A stretch of 64,000 bases of DNA from Bacteroides congonensis (GCF_900130125.1 NZ_FQXY01000007.1:310001-374000); one strand, 5' to 3'; positions 9,140 through 17,622 are shown, counted from the first letter of the stretch. Notes: generated by a model from the letters alone, not told the origin. Numbers and translations are program-made.

Positions 9140-9805
9140 TTATTTTACCTGACGACCATCAAAGAAACGGACTGTCCTGGAAGTCTGCTTCGCCTGCTCT
9201 TCATTATGGGTAACCATAACAATCGTCCGCCCGTCTTCCTTGTTCAACCGGTGAAGGAGTTCCATCACTTCAGCTCCCATCCGCGAATCCAAATTACCGG
9301 TCGGCTCATCGGCAAGGATGATTTCCGGATTGCCTATAATGGCACGGGCGATTGCCACACGCTGACACTGACCGCCGGAAAGCTGTGTCGGGAAATGATT
9401 CATACGATGGCTCAATCCCACTTTTTCCAGGACTTCCTGTGCCAAGCGCCTGCGTTCACTGTTACTGACACGGCGGTAGAGTAGCGGTAGTTCCACATTA
9501 TCCATCACGCTCAGTGAATTAATCAGATGGAAAGACTGGAATACGAAACCAAGCGTTTTGTTACGGAAAGCCGCCAGTTCCCTGTCCTTCATCCCTTCGA
9601 TACGGGTTCCGTTAATTTCCACCGTCCCCATGGTAGGCGCGTCAAGTAATCCCATAATATTCAGCAGAGTGGATTTCCCACATCCTGAAGGCCCCATGAT
9701 ACTCAGGAATTCCCCACGTTCCACCGTCAGATTCACATTCTCCAATGCTACCGTTTCAATCTCATCCGTACGATAAATCTTGGAAAGAGAGGTCAATGTT
9801 ATCAT
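9140..9805 (-). CDS. ABC transporter ATPase, MacB/LolD type
   Basis: Powers the two FtsX-type permeases encoded next to it. The 221 residues form one nucleotide-binding domain: Walker A GPSGCGKST (about 38-46), Q-loop in FVFQSFHLI, ABC signature LSGGQCQRVAIARA, Walker B IILADEPTGNLDS and a switch His in VMVTHNEE. Length and motifs match stand-alone MacB/LolD ATPases. It follows the adaptor gene by 17 bp. Confidence 0.96.
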   Translation of the reverse strand: MITLTSLSKIYRTDEIETVALENVNLTVERGEFLSIMGPSGCGKSTLLNIMGLLDAPTMGTVEINGTRIEGMKDRELAAFRNKTLGFVFQSFHLINSLSVMDNVELPLLYRRVSNSERRRLAQEVLEKVGLSHRMNHFPTQLSGGQCQRVAIARAIIGNPEIILADEPTGNLDSRMGAEVMELLHRLNKEDGRTIVMVTHNEEQAKQTSRTVRFFDGRQVK

Positions 9806-9822
9806 AACTTCTAGTATTTAAT

Positions 9823-11070
9823 TTATTTAATCTTCAGTTTATTCTTATTCTTATATGCGCTCATGTCATTGACAACCACTTTATCCCCCGGTTGCAGACC
9901 GCTCACTACTTCTACATATTCAAAGTTGGAATCTCCTAATTGTACTTTACGTTTAACCATCTCATTCTCCGACGTACAGACGAAAAGTTCATATTCGCCA
10001 CGTCCCACATAATAAGAACCGTTAGCCACACGCATCACATCTTCTTTCACAGCGTTCATCACATAGACATCTGTTTTCAGACCTGAACGCAGACGGCGGT
10101 GATTGTCCTCTTTCAACTGGACTGTGAAAGAGATTACCCCATTTTTTGAAAGCGGCGTCACACTGCTCACAGTTCCTTCCAGTTTGTCACTGCCTATCTT
10201 CACAACTGCCTTTCCGCCTGCCGATACACGGTCACCGTACGTATCGGCAATTTCTCCTTCCACCTTAAAGTGGCTCAAATCGGAGATAACAGCTACCTGC
10301 TCTCCTTGCGAAATCTGTGCACCAATCTGATTATTGATATAGGTAAGGATGGCCTTACGGGGAGAACGGATTTGCGCGTCTTCAAAGGTACGCTTCATTT
10401 CCGCCAGGCTTTTGCGGAAGATATTGAAATCAAGTTCCTGCACTTTCAGTTCGGCTGCGGCTACTTCCTTCTCGTTTTTGTATTGCTGTTGAAGTTGCTC
10501 GTATTCCAGTTGGGCGACATTATAGCTCAATTCCGCCTGACGTACCTTGTCCGTAGTTCCGGCTCCGAGGCTGTCCAGGTAGTGCTCATTTCTTAGTTCC
10601 ACTTTCATCCGGCTCAGTTTCATGGCGGAAACTTTAATCTGCATTGCCATATCAGAGAGTTTGGTTTGATTGTTGACACGAAGCTGGTCGAGTTTATACT
10701 GACGCATTTTCTCTTCGTCCAGAAGTTTCTGATATTGTGTTTCCGTACTTTGAAGGTCAAGTTTCAGAATCGGAGTGCCTACATCCACGCTATCGCCCCC
10801 CTTTTTATAGATTTCGAGGATACGGGAGTTGATAGGAGAATTGATAATCTCTTCAAATGCCGGAACTACTTTTCCCGAAGCGCTGACGCTCACTTCGATG
10901 ATTCCTTTATCGACCGTGGAAAGGACGAGGTCTTTCTTCTCTACCCCTGCCCTCAATACGGATATAAGTACACTAATAACAATAACGCCTGCCACCCCTA
11001 TGGATGAATAACGAATTATCTTTTTATTGCGTTCTTTCTTACGCACCTCTTTGGGAATTTCTCTGTCCAT
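9823..11070 (-). CDS. HlyD/MacA-type periplasmic adaptor
   Basis: Membrane-fusion protein linking the permeases to the TolC-like channel. Of its 415 residues, an N-terminal anchor lies near 22-43 (IGVAGVIVISVLISVL), followed by a lipoyl-like half (SASGKVVPAFEEIINSPI), a long coiled-coil hairpin (about 120-235, rich in Glu/Gln/Lys), the second lipoyl half (RSPRKAILTYINNQIGAQIS) and beta-barrel/membrane-proximal domains. First gene of the pump operon. A sigma54-type promoter and an enhancer-like palindrome lie just upstream (11118-11197). Confidence 0.93.
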   Translation of the reverse strand: MDREIPKEVRKKERNKKIIRYSSIGVAGVIVISVLISVLRAGVEKKDLVLSTVDKGIIEVSVSASGKVVPAFEEIINSPINSRILEIYKKGGDSVDVGTPILKLDLQSTETQYQKLLDEEKMRQYKLDQLRVNNQTKLSDMAMQIKVSAMKLSRMKVELRNEHYLDSLGAGTTDKVRQAELSYNVAQLEYEQLQQQYKNEKEVAAAELKVQELDFNIFRKSLAEMKRTFEDAQIRSPRKAILTYINNQIGAQISQGEQVAVISDLSHFKVEGEIADTYGDRVSAGGKAVVKIGSDKLEGTVSSVTPLSKNGVISFTVQLKEDNHRRLRSGLKTDVYVMNAVKEDVMRVANGSYYVGRGEYELFVCTSENEMVKRKVQLGDSNFEYVEVVSGLQPGDKVVVNDMSAYKNKNKLKIK

Positions 11071-11117
11071 ATCTTATCGTTTTCGATTTTATCATATAGT
11101 AATCCGACATTTGATAT

Positions 11118-11135
11118 ACCAAATCCGTGCCAAAA
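11118..11135 (-). promoter_or_regulatory. Sigma54-type promoter of the efflux operon
   Basis: The minus strand reads TTTTGGCAC, five bases, then TTGGT: a full -24 box and a -12 box with T in place of C (GG-N10-GT). The adaptor start codon is about 48 nt downstream. Together with the matching site at 3712-3729, this makes one regulon of two promoters for the pump and its channel. Confidence 0.7.
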
Positions 11136-11173
11136 CCGTAAATCATTGATTAATAGAGAATAGACAAAAAGAA

Positions 11174-11197
11174 AGGGTGTCCGAAATCGGACACCCT
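11174..11197 (-). promoter_or_regulatory. Palindrome TGTCCG-N4-CGGACA; enhancer-like and possibly also a terminator
   Basis: Perfect inverted repeat with 11-bp arms (AGGGTGTCCGA / TCGGACACCCT) around AA. The core centre (11185.5) is 55 bp from the -24 GG of the promoter below, exactly as at the second site. On the minus strand it is followed by CTTTCTTTTTG and comes after the NADH dehydrogenase stop at 11238, so it could also fold as a rho-independent terminator for that gene. The extra G/C pairs beyond the shared core fit a dual role. Confidence 0.65.
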
Positions 11198-11237
11198 GTA
11201 CGAATTTACCGTTCAGAAAATGGTCATATCATCATTA

Positions 11238-12608
11238 TTATTTCGTCTCCTGCGGAGAAGTTTGTTTCTCTTGAATCAGGTCTTTGCCCAAATGGGTGGT
11301 CGCTTCTACGCTTTCACGGTCACGGATTTCTTTTGCTTTACGGGCATAGACTATCATACGCATGGACTGGTCGTAGGTGAAATAATTCCATATCCAGTTG
11401 AGAAGAACGACTACCTTATTGCGCACTCCAAGGATAGAACGCAGATGGACTACCAACCACATCACCCAGGCAAACCAGCCTTGCATCTTTACCTTACTAA
11501 ATTCCGCAACGGCACGGTTACGTCCCACTGTCGCCATCGAGCCCAAATTACGGTAATGGAAAGGTTTCATCTCCTGCCCTTTCTGAAGTCGTATCAGGTT
11601 CTTTGCCAGCAGTTCGCCTTGTTGGATAGCAACCTGCGCCAATTGGGGGTGTCCGTTCGGATAACTTTCGTCGCCCGACAGAATGCATTGGTCACCAATA
11701 GCAAACACATTATCCATTCCTTCTACACGATTGAACCGGTCAACCTTGATACGTCCGCCGCGCCCTATCAACGAAGCATCCAGATTTCCGATAGTTACTC
11801 CGGTGACACCGCTCACCCAAATAAAGGTACGCGTAGCAATCTCTGTTCCGTCTTCGAGTATGACTTTATGGTCGCGGTAATCTACGACGCGTTTATTCAG
11901 GAGTATATTCACGCCCATTTCGCGAAGAAACTTTTCGGCATGTGCCGATGAATCTTCCGACATTCCGGCAAGCAATCTCGACCCTGCTTCAATCAGATAG
12001 ATGTGCATCAGGTTACCGGGCATATCAGGATAATCATTCGGCAGTACGAACCGTTTCATTTCAGAGAGTATTCCTGCCACTTCTATTCCGGTAGCACCGC
12101 CGCCGACAATAACAATATTCAGCAATTCCTGTTGTTCCTGCTTTGTAGAGCAAGTGAGTGCACGTTCCAAATTAGCCAGAAGGGCATTTCGCAGTCCCAT
12201 TGCTTCAGAAACGTTCTTCATCGGCATGGCTTCTTCTTCGATATGCTTGTTACCAAAGAAATTGGTGGTAGTACCTGCCGCCAAAACCAGATAGTCGTAT
12301 TCAGCTTTTCCGATGGAAGTCTGTATCATGTTCTTTTCCGGGAAAATGGCACGCACTTCCGCCATACGGAAGTAGAAATCTTTCCGGTGCTGGAAAATCT
12401 TGCGGAAGGGGAAGGAGATGGAAGTCGGTTCCATACCTGCCGAAGCCACCTGATATATTAAAGGGGGAAACTGATGATAGTTATTCTTATCTACCAATAC
12501 GACTTGAAAGCCTGACTTTTTCAACTTGTTAGCCAACTTCAGACCACCGAAACCACCGCCTACTATGACGACACGTTTCTTATCAGTTTTTGCAATGTTA
12601 AGACTCAT
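11238..12608 (-). CDS. ndh: Type II NADH dehydrogenase
   Basis: Single-subunit, non-proton-pumping NADH:quinone oxidoreductase on the inner membrane. The 456 residues carry two dinucleotide-binding motifs (VGGGFGG at about 16-22 for FAD and IVVGGG-type GGGATGIEVAG for NADH), the FAD-binding phrase NVFAIGDQCI, and a hydrophobic C-terminal part (MQGWFAWVMWLVVHLRSI) expected to sit on the membrane. The start at 12608 is preferred to one at 12641 because the dinucleotide fold begins a few residues later. It is transcribed alone, apart from the efflux operon downstream. Confidence 0.93.
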   Translation of the reverse strand: MSLNIAKTDKKRVVIVGGGFGGLKLANKLKKSGFQVVLVDKNNYHQFPPLIYQVASAGMEPTSISFPFRKIFQHRKDFYFRMAEVRAIFPEKNMIQTSIGKAEYDYLVLAAGTTTNFFGNKHIEEEAMPMKNVSEAMGLRNALLANLERALTCSTKQEQQELLNIVIVGGGATGIEVAGILSEMKRFVLPNDYPDMPGNLMHIYLIEAGSRLLAGMSEDSSAHAEKFLREMGVNILLNKRVVDYRDHKVILEDGTEIATRTFIWVSGVTGVTIGNLDASLIGRGGRIKVDRFNRVEGMDNVFAIGDQCILSGDESYPNGHPQLAQVAIQQGELLAKNLIRLQKGQEMKPFHYRNLGSMATVGRNRAVAEFSKVKMQGWFAWVMWLVVHLRSILGVRNKVVVLLNWIWNYFTYDQSMRMIVYARKAKEIRDRESVEATTHLGKDLIQEKQTSPQETK

Positions 12609-12740
12609 ATTCCAACCATGTTTTATCAAGAATAATAACACATAAATGAGTCATTAAGTTTGCTCAATGCGAAACTTTCATGAAGAAAGAAAAGAAGCCG
12701 GATTTGTTCCCCGGTGGCGGGACACCCGTTCCCCGAACCT

Positions 12741-13646
12741 CTACCGCAGGCGCAATCTATCTCCTATTTCAGGGACATATTCTCCGTCTTTACGATTCAT
12801 CTTATAAAGATTTTTAAGGCGGATACCATATTTCTGGGAAATGCCATGCATGGAATCTCCGTCTTTTACGATATACACGGTATGAGGCTTGGATGCCTTT
12901 TTCTTCTTGCTCTTCAAGTAGATGATGTCTCCCGGCATTAATGTGTATTCACGATGCAAGTCGTTATACTTCACAAGCTTCTTCCAACTGATATCCAGTT
13001 CCTTGCCCAAGTCCTGGAAAGTATCCCCGCTACGGGCAACTACATAAGCGATGTCATTGGCAATATAAATCTGATGAGGGTTCATCAGCCACGGGTTCTT
13101 CCTTAGCTTACGCTCGGAATAAACACCTTTACGGTCATATTTATACAGGTCGTAATCTTCGATAATCGTTATCAGACGGTTGGCATAGGAAGGATCGGTA
13201 GCATATCCCGCTTTTTTCAATCCGCGCGCCCATCCTTTATAGTCGGTAATATCGAGCTTGAAAAGAAACGCATAGCGGGCACCTCTTCTCAGAAAATCGG
13301 AATGGTCTTCGTAAGAGTCACGCGGATGCTTATAGGCGCGGAAGCATTCGTTGCGCGCGTCATCGTCATGGCGTACTGTACGTCCCCGCCAACTACTACC
13401 GCATTTGATACCAAAATGGTTGTTGCTCTTTCGTGCCAACTGACTATATCCGGCACCGCTTTCCAACAGTCCTTGTGCCAACGTGATACTGGCGGGAATC
13501 TTATGAAGCTTCATTTGTTCAACAGCCAAATCACTATACTTATTTATATATTCGGTATATCGGGCATTCCGTTTCTGCGCCTGCGCTCCTACGGCAAAAA
13601 AGAATACGATAGTTAGAAAGACAAGTCTATACAATTTGTTCGCCAT
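12741..13646 (-). CDS. Secreted glucosaminidase with two LysM domains
   Basis: Peptidoglycan hydrolase of the mannosyl-glycoprotein endo-beta-N-acetylglucosaminidase family (GH73-like). Of 301 residues, a signal peptide spans 1-23, the catalytic domain about 28-165 (phrases ASITLAQGLLESGAG with the likely catalytic Glu, and NNHFGIKC), and two LysM cell-wall binding repeats lie at about 200-245 and 255-301. It is likely periplasmic and used in wall turnover or cell separation. It is a single gene on the minus strand, divergent from cdd. Confidence 0.93.
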   Translation of the reverse strand: MANKLYRLVFLTIVFFFAVGAQAQKRNARYTEYINKYSDLAVEQMKLHKIPASITLAQGLLESGAGYSQLARKSNNHFGIKCGSSWRGRTVRHDDDARNECFRAYKHPRDSYEDHSDFLRRGARYAFLFKLDITDYKGWARGLKKAGYATDPSYANRLITIIEDYDLYKYDRKGVYSERKLRKNPWLMNPHQIYIANDIAYVVARSGDTFQDLGKELDISWKKLVKYNDLHREYTLMPGDIIYLKSKKKKASKPHTVYIVKDGDSMHGISQKYGIRLKNLYKMNRKDGEYVPEIGDRLRLR

Positions 13647-13690
13647 TTTAATTCAGATGTGAGTTATAGGACACAAAAATCCGAAAAATA

Positions 13691-13721
13691 ATTGGGATTA
13701 TCAATCTCTTTCCTAACTTTG
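13691..13721 (+). promoter_or_regulatory. Promoter of cdd
   Basis: ATTG at 13691-13694, a 19-bp spacer, then TAACTTTG at 13714-13721: a good match to the Bacteroides -33/-7 promoter. The cdd start codon is 36 nt downstream. Confidence 0.65.
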
Positions 13722-13756
13722 TAACATTAATTGTAGAAACCAATACCTCAACGCGT

Positions 13757-14239
13757 ATGAAAGACCTCATAATTACCGCAGTTATTAAAGTATATCAATA
13801 TAATGAGTTGAATGAGGCCGACCGGGCACTTATGAAAACTGCCATGGATGCAACAGCACGCAGCTATGCTCCTTATTCCCGCTTCTCGGTAGGTGCAGCC
13901 GCATTGTTGGGCAACGGAACCGTCGTGACAGGAACGAACCAGGAAAATGCCGCCTATCCGTCGGGGCTTTGCGCGGAACGTACGACTCTGTTCTACGCCA
14001 ATTCCCAGTATCCCGACCAACCGGTCGTCACTCTTGCCATTGCGGCAAGAACGGAAAAGGACTTTATAGACAATCCGATTCCTCCTTGCGGCGCTTGCCG
14101 CCAAGTAATCCTGGAGACGGAAAAACGATACGGTCAACCTATCCGTATCTTGCTTTACGGTAAAGAGTGTATTTACGAAATTAAAAGTATAGGCGATTTA
14201 TTGCCACTATCATTTGACGCATCAGCAATGGAGGATTAA
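13757..14239 (+). CDS. cdd: Cytidine deaminase
   Basis: Converts cytidine and deoxycytidine to uridine forms in pyrimidine salvage. The 160-residue product has the zinc ligands Cys72 (in CAER, with catalytic Glu74), Cys111 and Cys114 (PCGACRQ), and the substrate phrase NQENAAYPSG. The length fits the homotetrameric class with a short N-terminal extension. The AraC-type gene begins 3 bp after its stop, so the two are probably cotranscribed. Confidence 0.96.
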   Translation: MKDLIITAVIKVYQYNELNEADRALMKTAMDATARSYAPYSRFSVGAAALLGNGTVVTGTNQENAAYPSGLCAERTTLFYANSQYPDQPVVTLAIAARTEKDFIDNPIPPCGACRQVILETEKRYGQPIRILLYGKECIYEIKSIGDLLPLSFDASAMED

Positions 14240-14242
14240 ACT

Positions 14243-15082
14243 ATGTTACAGCAATATCACACAAAACTAAAAGGAACACTCGCGCTTACGGATTCTTATC
14301 TGGCAGAGAAAGCATTACAAAAGGAAAAAGGACTTTACAAGTTTATATGGGTACGCAACGGAAGTATCACAGTAGAGATAGACCATCAGGAAATGGTACT
14401 TACCAAAGATGAGGTGATTTCACTGACTCACCTGCAACATCTCGAATTCAAATCCATCGACGGAGATTACCTGACTTTACTGTTCAACAGTAATTTCTAC
14501 TGTATTTATGGTAACGACCATGAAGTATCATGCAGCGGCTTCCTGTTCAACGGTTCGTCCCATCTTATCCGTTTTACGCTGAATGAGAAGGAGCGCAGGG
14601 AACTGGACACCATCACCGCAGCACTGGAAAACGAGTTCACCGTTTCCGACAGTTTGCAGGAAGAGATGTTGCGCATATTGCTGAAACGTTTTATCATCCA
14701 GTGCACCCGCATCGCGCGTCATCGAATGAACATTACCCGCGAAAAAGAATCCGGTTTCGAGATTGTACGCCAGTATTATAATTTGGTTGACGAGCATTAC
14801 CGGACGAAAAAGCAGGTACAGGACTATGCTGATATGTTGCATAAGTCTCCCAAGACTCTGTCGAACATCTTTTCGACCTGCAAGTTGCCTTCCCCACTCC
14901 GTGTGATTCACGAACGGGTGGAAGCGGAAGCCAAACGGCTCTTGCTTTACAGTAACAAAAGCGCCAAGGAGATTGCCGATATCCTGGGCTTTGAAGACCA
15001 GGCTTCTTTCAGCCGTTTCTTTAAAAACATGACCGGGCAGAGTGCCGTACAGTTCAGAAATACGCAGGAAGGGAAAAATTGA
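14243..15082 (+). CDS. AraC-family transcriptional regulator
   Basis: DNA-binding regulator of 279 residues. The C-terminal third (about 180-275) has two helix-turn-helix units; the second reads SAKEIADILGFEDQASFSR and ends in the usual FKNMTGQS phrase. The N-terminal 150 residues form a beta-rich sensor of the short cupin-like type. It sits 88 bp before an RclC-like gene and is followed by an RclA-like gene. In E. coli, rclA and rclC are controlled by the AraC-type RclR, so a similar role is inferred. I cannot say which cysteines, if any, sense oxidants. Confidence 0.88.
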   Translation: MLQQYHTKLKGTLALTDSYLAEKALQKEKGLYKFIWVRNGSITVEIDHQEMVLTKDEVISLTHLQHLEFKSIDGDYLTLLFNSNFYCIYGNDHEVSCSGFLFNGSSHLIRFTLNEKERRELDTITAALENEFTVSDSLQEEMLRILLKRFIIQCTRIARHRMNITREKESGFEIVRQYYNLVDEHYRTKKQVQDYADMLHKSPKTLSNIFSTCKLPSPLRVIHERVEAEAKRLLLYSNKSAKEIADILGFEDQASFSRFFKNMTGQSAVQFRNTQEGKN

Positions 15083-15170
15083 TAAGCGATACGGAAGTAT
15101 TGCCATTTGGGGAGTATTGGGAATGCACGACCTTTGCGGTGTAAGTTAAACCAATTAAAACCCCAACAAA

Positions 15171-15752
15171 ATGAAAGAGAAATTTATCGCTTTACTGACC
15201 TTCACTTCAAGCCTGAAAAGTTTTGGTATCAAGTTTATTCGTGTAGCTATCCTGGTGGTATTTGTGTGGATAGGCGGATTGAAGTATTTCCATTATGAAG
15301 CCGACGGGATTGTTCCGTTTGTTGCCAACAGCCCTTTCATGAGTTTCTTCTATGCAAAAGGAGCTCCCGAATACAAGGAACACAAAAACGCGGAAGGTGC
15401 TTTCGTCCCGGAAAATCGTGCATGGCATGAAGCAAACAATACGTATGTTTTCTCTTATGCACTGGGAGCTCTTATCATGAGCATCGGCATTCTGGTGTTT
15501 TTGGGAATCTTCTCCTCGAAAGCGGGATTGATAGGTGATACACTGGCTATCATCATGACGCTAGGCACACTCTCCTTCCTCGTCACGACTCCCGAAGTCT
15601 GGGTTCCAAACCTGGGAAGTGGAGAATTCGGCTTTCCGCTATTGTCAGGTGCGGGACGGTTGGTGATTAAGGATATTGTTATTTTAGCCGGTGCCGTAGT
15701 ACTTCTGTCCGACTCGTCACAACGCGTACTGAAAACACTTAAAAAAGAATAA
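15171..15752 (+). CDS. DUF417/RclC-like inner membrane protein
   Basis: A 193-residue membrane protein of the DUF417 (YkgB/RclC) family: FIRVAILVVFVWIGGLKYFHYEADGI is split around residue 25, with the family phrase GLKYFHYEADGIVPFVANSP. Four membrane helices are visible (about 22-40, 92-112, 123-140 and 160-180). Its E. coli relative RclC belongs to the reactive-chlorine defence operon, molecular function unknown. Here it is flanked by an AraC regulator and an RclA-like flavoenzyme. Confidence 0.85.
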   Translation: MKEKFIALLTFTSSLKSFGIKFIRVAILVVFVWIGGLKYFHYEADGIVPFVANSPFMSFFYAKGAPEYKEHKNAEGAFVPENRAWHEANNTYVFSYALGALIMSIGILVFLGIFSSKAGLIGDTLAIIMTLGTLSFLVTTPEVWVPNLGSGEFGFPLLSGAGRLVIKDIVILAGAVVLLSDSSQRVLKTLKKE

Positions 15753-15851
15753 TCAAACTACTGTAGAGGGTGCTGACTTCTTTGCGTTACGGAACAAATC
15801 GTATTTTCAGACTGTTATATAGTCTCATACAAATCGTTAAACAAAGAAGTT

Positions 15852-17225
15852 ATGAAACAATATGATGCAATTATAATAGGGTTCGGCAAGGCAGGAAAGA
15901 CACTGGCTGCCGAACTTTCAAACCGTGGATGGCAAGTTGCCATCGTTGAACGCTCCAATATGATGTATGGAGGTTCTTGTCCGAACATTGCCTGTATCCC
16001 GACAAAGACGCTGATACACGAAGCCGGGATTTCTTCCCTACTCTACTACGAGGATTTTCCGAAACAGGCAAATATGTATAAACAGGCTGTTGCCCGTAAA
16101 AACCGTCTGACTTCTTTTCTTAGAGGGAACAATTATGAGAGACTGAGCAAGTGTCCGAATGTGACCATTTATACAGGTTCGGCTTCTTTCATATCTCCCG
16201 GTGCTGTCAAGGTAACGCTCCCTGACGGGGACATCGAACTGCAAGGAAAAGAAATCTTTATCAATACCGGTTCTACTCCTATTGTTCCGGCAATCGACGG
16301 CATTCAGCAAAGCCAGCATGTGTACACCAGTGCCACGCTCCTGGATATGAATGTCCTGCCCAAACATTTGATTATTGTCGGCGGCGGGTATATCGGACTG
16401 GAATTTGCTTCGATGTATGCCGGATTCGGCAGTAAAGTGACTATTCTCGAAGGCGGCAACCGGTTTATGCCCCGCAACGATCAGGATATTGCCAAGAGTG
16501 TCAAAGAGGTAATGGAGAAGAAAGGTATCGAAATCCATCTGAATGCACGTGCGCAGTCTATCCATGATACGAATGATGGAGTGACACTGGCTTACTCGGA
16601 TGTATCCGACGGTACTCCGTACTTTGTAGACGGAGATGCTATTCTTATTGCAACCGGACGGAAACCGATGATCGAAGGATTAAATCTGCAAGCGGCCGGG
16701 ATAGAAGTGGATGCTCACGGAGCTATCGTAGTAAACGACCAGTTACGCACTACCGTTCCCCATGTATGGGCAATGGGGGATGTGAAAGGCGGGTCGCAAT
16801 TTACTTATCTTTCACTGGACGACTTCCGGATTATCCGTGACCAGCTCTTCGGAGACAAGAAGCGTGATATCGGTGACCGTGACCCTGTTCAGTATGCGGT
16901 ATTTATTGATCCTCCATTGGCACACATCGGCATTACTGAAGAAGAAGCACTGAAAAGAGGATATTCGTTTAAAGTCTCCCGACTGCCGGCAACTTCCGTT
17001 GTCCGTTCACGTACATTGCAACAGACGGATGGTATGCTGAAGGCTATCATTAACAATCATAACGGGAAGATTATGGGATGCACGCTGTTCTGCGCTGATG
17101 CTTCGGAGATTATAAATATCGTAGCCATGGCAATGAAGACAGGGCAGGATGCCACTTTCCTGCGCGATTTCATCTTTACGCATCCTAGTATGAGCGAAGG
17201 ATTAAACCAATTATTTGATATATAA
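15852..17225 (+). CDS. rclA: RclA-like pyridine nucleotide-disulfide oxidoreductase
   Basis: Flavoprotein of 457 residues, resembling E. coli RclA, which protects against hypochlorous acid. It has FAD motif GFGKAGKT (10-17), redox pair Cys43/Cys48 in GGSCPNIACIPTKT, NAD(P) motif GGGYIGLEFAS (about 177-187), the second FAD phrase WAMGDVKGG, and a C-terminal dimer domain with FTHPSMSEGLNQL. RclA proteins share the MYGG[ST]C-N-I-x-CIPTKT start rather than the lipoamide dehydrogenase form. A palindrome array begins 15 nt after the stop codon. Confidence 0.85.
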   Translation: MKQYDAIIIGFGKAGKTLAAELSNRGWQVAIVERSNMMYGGSCPNIACIPTKTLIHEAGISSLLYYEDFPKQANMYKQAVARKNRLTSFLRGNNYERLSKCPNVTIYTGSASFISPGAVKVTLPDGDIELQGKEIFINTGSTPIVPAIDGIQQSQHVYTSATLLDMNVLPKHLIIVGGGYIGLEFASMYAGFGSKVTILEGGNRFMPRNDQDIAKSVKEVMEKKGIEIHLNARAQSIHDTNDGVTLAYSDVSDGTPYFVDGDAILIATGRKPMIEGLNLQAAGIEVDAHGAIVVNDQLRTTVPHVWAMGDVKGGSQFTYLSLDDFRIIRDQLFGDKKRDIGDRDPVQYAVFIDPPLAHIGITEEEALKRGYSFKVSRLPATSVVRSRTLQQTDGMLKAIINNHNGKIMGCTLFCADASEIINIVAMAMKTGQDATFLRDFIFTHPSMSEGLNQLFDI

Positions 17226-17240
17226 ACATTCTCAATCATT

Positions 17241-17320
17241 CTCACACCTATGAGAAAAAATACTCATCGCTATGAGAAAAAATTCCCATTATAATGAGTA
17301 TTTTTTCTCATAAGGGTGAG
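17241..17320. repeat. 22-bp-period palindrome array, CTCAT-N4-ATGAG type
   Basis: Four 14-bp interrupted palindromes start at 17241, 17263, 17285 and 17307, exactly 22 bp apart. They read CTCACACCTATGAG, CTCATCGCTATGAG, CCCATTATAATGAG and CTCATAAGGGTGAG. The 8-bp linkers are A/T-only (aaaaaata, aaaaaatt, tatttttt). Because the linkers also mirror one another, the block can fold into one long hairpin with 30-bp arms. It lies between rclA and the ABC-F gene. Two more arrays of the same geometry but different sequence occur in this window (45011-45226 and 57442-57520). Confidence 0.85.
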
Positions 17321-17413
17321 AATAATACCCATCCAGAATAGTCTTTATCAGCGATTTGGAGCAAAGAAAAACAGTTTTTCACTCAAAACAGAAGGAAGTC
17401 CGCCGGAAAGTAT

Positions 17414-17421
17414 TATCTTTG
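17414..17421 (+). promoter_or_regulatory. Bacteroides -7 element before the ABC-F gene
   Basis: TATCTTTG. Transcription would begin near 17428, giving a leader of about 195 nt before the ABC-F start codon at 17623. That leader holds a five-codon reading frame (17451-17468) and a hairpin (about 17519-17547). Confidence 0.55.
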
Positions 17422-17450
17422 CCGCCAAGTTAAACTATATACCTACCGCA

Positions 17451-17468
17451 ATGAGAATTACTGAGTAA
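17451..17468 (+). CDS. Possible leader peptide MRITE before ABC-F
   Basis: A six-codon frame (Met-Arg-Ile-Thr-Glu-stop) lying about 23 nt into the predicted ABC-F leader. Short leader peptides followed by RNA structure control several antibiotic-responsive ABC-F genes in other phyla. Here that role is only an inference from position, and a frame this short could occur by chance. Confidence 0.25.
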   Translation: MRITE

Positions 17469-17622
17469 GACAACACTTCTAGTAAACATCACTTTTCCTA
17501 TATGCTTTTTCTATAATGTTAAGCATCACGAATTTCGTGTTGTTTAGCCTGTATTGTGTTTGTCGTTCCCCTATCCCGTGATTATCTTCACTAGTTTTCA
17601 ACCTCAAACCCAATGGCCAATT

